The notes beneath the pieces are model-generated. The model was not told the DNA's origin. It did no database searches and worked only from the letters and a program-made list of their open reading frames with translations. Below are positions 60,401 to 64,000 of a DNA stretch of 64,000 nt, in pieces (the stretch's first letter is position 1; the number at the start of each line of letters is the position of its first letter). The stretch lies in assembly GCA_013407085.1 (NCBI GenBank), contig JACCGJ010001889.1, positions 62,001 to 126,000 of the forward strand. Direction: 5' to 3'. The translations under genes were made by a program, and so were the position numbers. Origin of the DNA: Atriophallophorus winterbourni. Taxonomy: Eukaryota; Platyhelminthes; Trematoda; Plagiorchiida; Microphallidae.

Positions 60401-62770
60401 AAGTGCTCTTATAGCAGGCCCAGTCCATTCTGCTTGCGGATCACCTGCAACAGGCAACACGGAATCAGTTTGCGCCGTTCGAGAAGATCTTTGCAACATT
60501 CTCGGCTCCGATATCCCCTCTGGTGTGCTAGTCAAGGATGGAAGACTAAGTTCAAACCGATCCGGTTTGAGATTGTCCACGGTCACTTGGAAGGGTAGCG
60601 GGATGTTCAGCGCCACGTGGATCTGGGCAGAGAGAAGCAGCGGAGAACAATAATTTTCACGAGGAAAACCAGTGAGCTTCAAGTAGCCTTCGAGGGCGCA
60701 TAATCGATCAGATTATATTGTTAACTCAATCGTTCGTGAGTCGTCCTTTGATTGATAGTTTTCAGCATGCGCATAATTGAAATGTATGCCCATAAAACTA
60801 GTTAAACGTTATATTTTCGATTAGCAGCATTATAGGGAAATTTCAAAGCGCACAACTTCTTACTACTGTAAGTCTGACCTTCAAATTCTGTGAGTATGAA
60901 GTAACGCAAAGGGAGTATTACATTGAAGCTGCTGTTAAATAAGTCTCTTACCTACAATCAAGGTATTCGAGTACCGAATCACAAAGTGGTTCCGGGTCAA
61001 ACGCTGGACACTCATATATTGTATTGTGCGTAAGTGTGAGGGGGATGTCAGCAACAATTCATTAGTATTAAAAACAAATTTGAATCGATTAACAAACAGT
61101 CGTGCTAACACTGATCGTAACAAAATATGAAAATCTCGAAACTCGTTTTTCAACTCAATTGAATTGTGCTAAGCTGCTAAGCTTTGGCATACGGGTAGGA
61201 GATTGGATTTAGATCACAGCCCGTGCATTCATATTTAATAACAGTTTCGGGCTGTACTCTCATCCGATAAATCAGGGACGATTAGTTTGATTGAACAGCT
61301 TTCAGATTATTAGCTATACTGTACTAGCCAAATTTACACGATGTCATGCAGGCAGCAACAGCTCAGCTACCGAATTGTGGGATCGACCTGATCCCCGGAC
61401 GACGAGTTATGGATCTGGACTATGCTGACGACATTTCTCTCCTTGGAGAAGATGCTTGCGCCATACAAAGCGCTTTGGATCTACACGTTGATCAGTTGTC
61501 GCTGTATGCAAAAATGCAAAGTGTTCCTACAGGATTGGACAGACCCAACACTTGATTTGACGTTCGAAGACCATAAACTGGAAGTGACTGACAGATTCAC
61601 CTACCTAAGGAGCTGCATCACCACTGAGGGCGATATCGAAGCTGAAATCACAGCATGGATTGCAAGAGCACGCCATGCTTTCGCTGGGCTATGGCATCTG
61701 TGGCGCCGACGCGGTGTTGGATTACGCTTGAAGGGCAGAGTGTACCAGGCCACCGTACGAGCGGTTCTACTGTATGGCTGCGAAACGTGGACGCTGCCTC
61801 AAGCCCATAGTCAACGATTATCGACGTTTGATCATCGCTGCCTTCGGAGTATAGCTCGTCTAAGCTGGCAACACAAAGTCAAAAATGATGACGTCAGGAG
61901 GGCAGTCCTCGGCGATCACTCAGTGTCACTCTCCGATCATATATCCATATTCCACCAGAGATGGCTGGGGCACGTTCTCCGTATGGATGAGCGACGCCTT
62001 CCTCGCCTAGCTCTTTTTGCTCTCACTGGACCTGATTGGAAACGTCACCGTGGCGGACAAAGGAATACCTGGCGGAACACCCTCAAGCGTCTAACAGTCC
62101 CACTAGCCATCGTGGGAACATCGCGCTTACCCGGGTGGGGTCCGAAGGACCGTGAAGATATGTGGCTGATAACACTCAGTGTGATGGCAAAAGAAAGGAA
62201 CCAGTGGCGAGAATCCTACCGTGCTTGTGTTCCCGTTTATTAGTGACCCTCCCTTATTCCGAAAAAGACAAAAAAGATCAAAAACGGCATGTGTAAACAG
62301 ACCGACAAAAAATCCCCCTTTTTTCCTTGTTTCTTTCTTTCATCATGTACCTTCTTCATGGTATACTTGTTGGCACATCGTCTGTAAAGACTTGTGTGAT
62401 AATAATAATAAATAATAACACGAATCTGGGACGAATCTCACCTTCAAAAATTCATTCCACGCAACGACAGATCCATCAGATAAATGAATCCATATCAAGA
62501 GTAGCCTCGTATCGTTCGACGAACGAATCGTTTTCACACCCGCGCTGTCATGTACTTGTTCGTCTATTGATAGAAATTTGTTTGGGAATTTTCCGGAATG
62601 AACTATTCGTCCACCGATCAAATTCACACGGATGTTATACAAACTCGAATAGACCGGGACCGACTCGTCTTGCAGATGGGGGAAGTTGTTTGATGGGAAA
62701 TGTGTCCGCGTGAGGTTTTCGGTTTGCTGAAATCGTTGGTCCAATGGCGGACTGACATTCAGTGCGAAAT
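48798..62770 (-). CDS. TMEM132-family type I membrane protein, last eight exons
   Basis: TMEM132 proteins are single-pass neural/cell-adhesion-type membrane proteins with a large Ig-like ectodomain. Exons, all phase-consistent: 62442-62770, 60379-60622 (alternative donor at 60445), 58605-58786, 55073-55636, 53714-54121, 50660-51337, 49099-49408 and 48798-48958. They give about 950 residues and lack the N-terminal part, which lies beyond the window. Family marks are HLSDGSVVAWNEF in the ectodomain, the membrane segment VLETSMYVLLGLFALVGLVF plus NC, the juxtamembrane NWIWIS (vertebrate NWVWLG), and a terminal WGEELLSLSHDRLVAYFADM before KESMA. The tail after the membrane is about 580 residues, far longer than in vertebrates. 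Its introns host several LINE relics. Confidence 0.88.
49099..49408 (-). CDS. TMEM132 penultimate exon
   Basis: The acceptor is CCATTCTGCTCACAG, the donor the strong GTGGTAAGTC. It begins in phase 0 and ends in phase 1. It encodes NFQATNELYSALDEQIGSTE, WWYHPIRHKRKLYQSGNFGN and CPTTCDC. The last base joins CG of the next exon to give Ala. Confidence 0.85.
50660..51337 (-). CDS. TMEM132 large cytoplasmic-tail exon
   Basis: The acceptor is CATTACATTCTTCAG and the donor CAGGTCAGC, phase 0 on both sides, 226 codons. Text is His/Ser/Asn-rich with no clear domain: CSIRIISNPLPEQVSPGDEP, RRRHTHHHPNPLNIYNEERF, and a basic stretch LRKAKRSARKSESRGR that could be a nuclear-localisation or phosphoinositide-binding patch. 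This exon accounts for much of the tail expansion. Confidence 0.8.
51526..51585. repeat. AT-rich quasi-palindromic microsatellite
   Basis: TATATA runs in both phases with internal symmetry, lying in a TMEM132 intron. It is likely an unstable simple repeat. Confidence 0.7.
52380..52460 (-). repeat. Partial unit of the ~245-bp hammerhead-like repeat family
   Basis: The reverse complement contains CCGGTAGTGGTGTGGAAGTG and GGGGATGTGAGCACTACAAT, matching the units at 15.8 and 35.25 kb. The CTGATGA half is degraded here. It sits in a TMEM132 intron. Confidence 0.55.
53714..54121 (-). CDS. TMEM132 exon with the NWIWIS tail motif
   Basis: The exon starts after TTAACTGTTTCAG in phase 0 and encodes PSLHRDDNWIWISREQ. 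This is the counterpart of the conserved NWVWLG motif just inside the membrane in vertebrate TMEM132 proteins. The rest of its 136 residues are polar and low in recognisable structure (EHVVNPWKNSGGDVDEYCGI). It ends at CAG/GTAAATTC. Confidence 0.85.
54371..54790 (-). mobile_element. RTE-like LINE relic (zinc-finger-tailed family)
   Basis: Blocks shared with the 21.6-22.1 kb copy include AGCGGTAAAGAACCTGTT, AAAGCTTTCATATCT, AACGTCTTTGTA, GTAGATCTTTCGGAATAC and GTCGCTGTCGCA. Frames are closed by many stops. It sits in a TMEM132 intron in the same orientation as the gene. Confidence 0.7.
55073..55636 (-). CDS. TMEM132 exon carrying the transmembrane segment
   Basis: The acceptor is CGTTTTCCATTTTCAG and the donor AAGGTGAGAAC, phase 0 on both sides, 188 codons. 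Residues 1-95 are a Ser/Asp/Thr-rich juxtamembrane stalk. Residues 96-123 hold the conserved LETSMYVLLGLFALVGLVFA helix (DNA about 55268-55336). YRWERARR follows as the cytoplasmic stop-transfer signal, then KKKYTDLFRG. The pattern of Met-Tyr entering the helix and Asn-Cys within it matches the family. Confidence 0.9.
55863..56510 (+). mobile_element. CR1/Jockey-type LINE RT C-terminal fragment
   Basis: The frame 55863-56234 reads LSSQKLVRHLGVIISDNLTW then TPYLNSILNKV, the post-catalytic HLGV...W.....I region shared by CR1- and Jockey-type RTs. YCSPVILCTPFERLR follows in another frame near 56270. It is unlike the CR1 families elsewhere in the window, so it represents a further LINE family. 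It is broken and lacks the catalytic core. Confidence 0.6.
56530..57140 (+). mobile_element. RTE-like LINE relic (zinc-finger-tailed family), plus strand
   Basis: Readable pieces are FHLRSVRILNISWMGKAKNP, EVLSKAGLQSMLTLH, QLRYKDACKRDSKALSIELT and ELAFDRSSWRHGVERHVQA, matching the C-terminal region of the 21.6-22.2 kb element. The 3' end reads through TGGTCGAGATCGACCGAAGG near 57100. It is antisense to TMEM132. Confidence 0.75.
57297..57446. repeat. Long (ATT)n/(AAT)n microsatellite with inverted centre
   Basis: About 85 bp of (ATT)n, then about 23 bp of (AAT)n at roughly 57387-57409, then (ATT)n again. The central part is therefore an inverted repeat able to fold on itself. It lies in a TMEM132 intron next to an RTE relic. 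Confidence 0.9.
59146..59200. repeat. Perfect 25-bp inverted repeat with 5-nt loop
   Basis: The left arm 59146-59170 and right arm 59176-59200 are exact reverse complements, separated by TTGTT. The stem includes TGTCTACTGGGATT and AATCCCAGTAGACA. It lies in a TMEM132 intron (58787-60378). Nothing similar is seen elsewhere in the window. Confidence 0.95.
61330..62420 (+). mobile_element. 5'-truncated RTE-like LINE, second family
   Basis: It begins shortly before the RT catalytic motif (RRVMDLDYADDISLLGEDAC), then shifts frame near 61550. A long frame follows with DRFTYLRSCITTEGDIEAEI, YGCETWTLPQAHSQRLSTFD, HQRWLGHVLRMDERRLPR and PKDREDMW to a stop at 62241. A non-coding 3' part ends in an ATA-rich tail at about 62399-62418. 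It has no C-terminal zinc finger, which separates it from the other RTE family here. It lies antisense in the first visible TMEM132 intron. Confidence 0.85.
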
Positions 62771-64000
62771 CTGGAGGTTAGTAAACCGGAGAGAAATTGG
62801 GATTTTGAGAAATTAAAGTAACGATGATATGTGTTTTCGGAAACAGCAGGACAATACAAAATAACAGTCGTCCATAATCAGCATAAGAGCGTGTCGCGGA
62901 CCAGAGCCGTGGCCAATCTGAAATTTAATCAGTTATTTACCGACAATTTATTTAACGCGACACTCGAAATTTATTCGAGCATATATCTTATTGCGACGGT
63001 TAGGGGATGGCGAATGTTTGAAGTCAAGAATTTCTTACAAACAAAAATGACAACTTTTCAGAAGTAGAGGCCAGAGGTACCGGGAACAGAAGGGCTTTGA
63101 AAAGCCTTCCATCTATCAGTGAAATTAGTTTTACCGAGCTTGCAATTTGATTGTGAATGCTTTTGAAGACGGATACAGCATGACCCTACCGGCCGATGGA
63201 GACAACAATTGAAATGGTAGCTTACGTGTGGTGTTGGGTTTCAGTGTGATAAGGAAAGTGCATTTTTCGCAACAATCTCAATTTTTACGTCAATGTAGAC
63301 CATCAAAACGGAATTAATTGAGTGACTGTTGGGCGAGGAGGAATAGTGTTGGCGAGGTTGTTTTCGACCGTTGAATGGAGTTGATTTCAATTTTGTATAA
63401 CGGTTGCTAACAAAGAAAAAATCCAAAATGCTCAAACATGCACCCGAGACAAGACTTCCTAATTATAGTAATTCAATCATATAACATGCTATAATTCGGT
63501 CAAACTCTAATACAATAGTGTTAACCGTAGGAATCATTAACCGACGAATTAAAAATCCAGAACACATGGTTGCATTTTGTGATCACAAGAATAGCAATAT
63601 CTCGCACAACCAGTGAACCAAGTCAGACTGATAGTAAGTTAATTTGTGAAATGTTATGATAACCTTTTAATTGATTGTGTAGCTATTAAAGTCCGCCCCT
63701 TTACTCGGTGTAGGTCCTTTAGTGTCCGGTTTGTACGGCGTTAGTCCCTTCGTACTTATCCCATTGAAATATGCAAAACTTGAAGACGAAGTGATGCGAT
63801 TATTGATGCAGAATAAATTCAATTCAACCTGTCCTCATATATATGGAAGCGACTTGTGCTAAAATTGTTGGATCTATGATGATAAATATAATCGGTATTC
63901 ATATTAAAATGCGAAATGTGAGAGATAATTACGCTTGTTATAACAGTTTTTATATCCAAATTACGCATTTTATGTGAGAATCTCTATTTAGACCACGAAA
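62771..64000. other. Probable TMEM132 intron, nothing certain recognised
   Basis: This lies upstream of the first visible TMEM132 exon. A 51-nt GT-AG-flanked block near 63140-63190 on the minus strand has an open frame but no family resemblance I can see, so it is not called an exon. No LINE motifs are present. Confidence 0.5.

Noticed and set aside
1..64000. tRNA, rRNA or CRISPR features.
   Set aside because: No cloverleaf with A/B boxes, rRNA-like conserved block or regularly spaced repeat array was found on reading, although tRNA detection by eye is not exhaustive.

Overview
This is a eukaryotic window, most likely from a parasitic flatworm and probably a digenean trematode. That is inference from three things seen together: AT-rich DNA dense in CR1-like and RTE-like LINE retrotransposons, large repeat-filled introns alongside one candidate 42-nt intron near a start codon, and metazoan single-copy genes with flatworm-like divergence. 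There are no bacterial features, CRISPR arrays or rRNA genes.

Three host genes can be assembled by following splice sites and codon phase. (1) A plus-strand PI-PLC X-domain gene (PLCXD type) runs from 13971 to 20779 and lacks only its extreme N terminus. (2) A minus-strand gene of about 15 exons spans roughly 47.8 kb down to 36.9 kb. I do not recognise its family. Its exons are mostly short and have no start codons, so a simple ORF search misses them. One of its coding exons is split by a 122-bp RTE fragment with a 9-bp target-site duplication. (3) A minus-strand TMEM132-family gene covers 62770 to 48798 as its last eight exons and continues 5' beyond the window. It carries an unusually long cytoplasmic tail. 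Two further weak coding candidates lie at 26.2-27.7 kb.

Mobile DNA fills most of the rest. At 1-6.8 kb a nearly complete CR1-like LINE is inserted inside an older CR1 copy, and ~420-bp direct repeats flank the pair. At 21.4-24.7 kb an RTE-like LINE is interrupted by a run of exactly 1000 N. At 24.7-26.1 kb and 28-34.5 kb, plus-strand CR1-like copies are joined head to tail with their ends missing. RTE 3'-end relics of one zinc-finger-tailed family recur at about 8, 21.5, 45.4, 54.5 and 56.8 kb. A different RTE family lies in a TMEM132 intron at 61.3-62.4 kb.

The most interesting items are the exon-disrupting RTE insertion, the unrecognised multi-exon gene, a dispersed ~245-bp tandem repeat with a hammerhead-ribozyme-like core, and a perfect 25-bp hairpin at 59.15 kb. 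Exon borders were placed by eye from GT/AG sites and phase, without transcript data or alignments.
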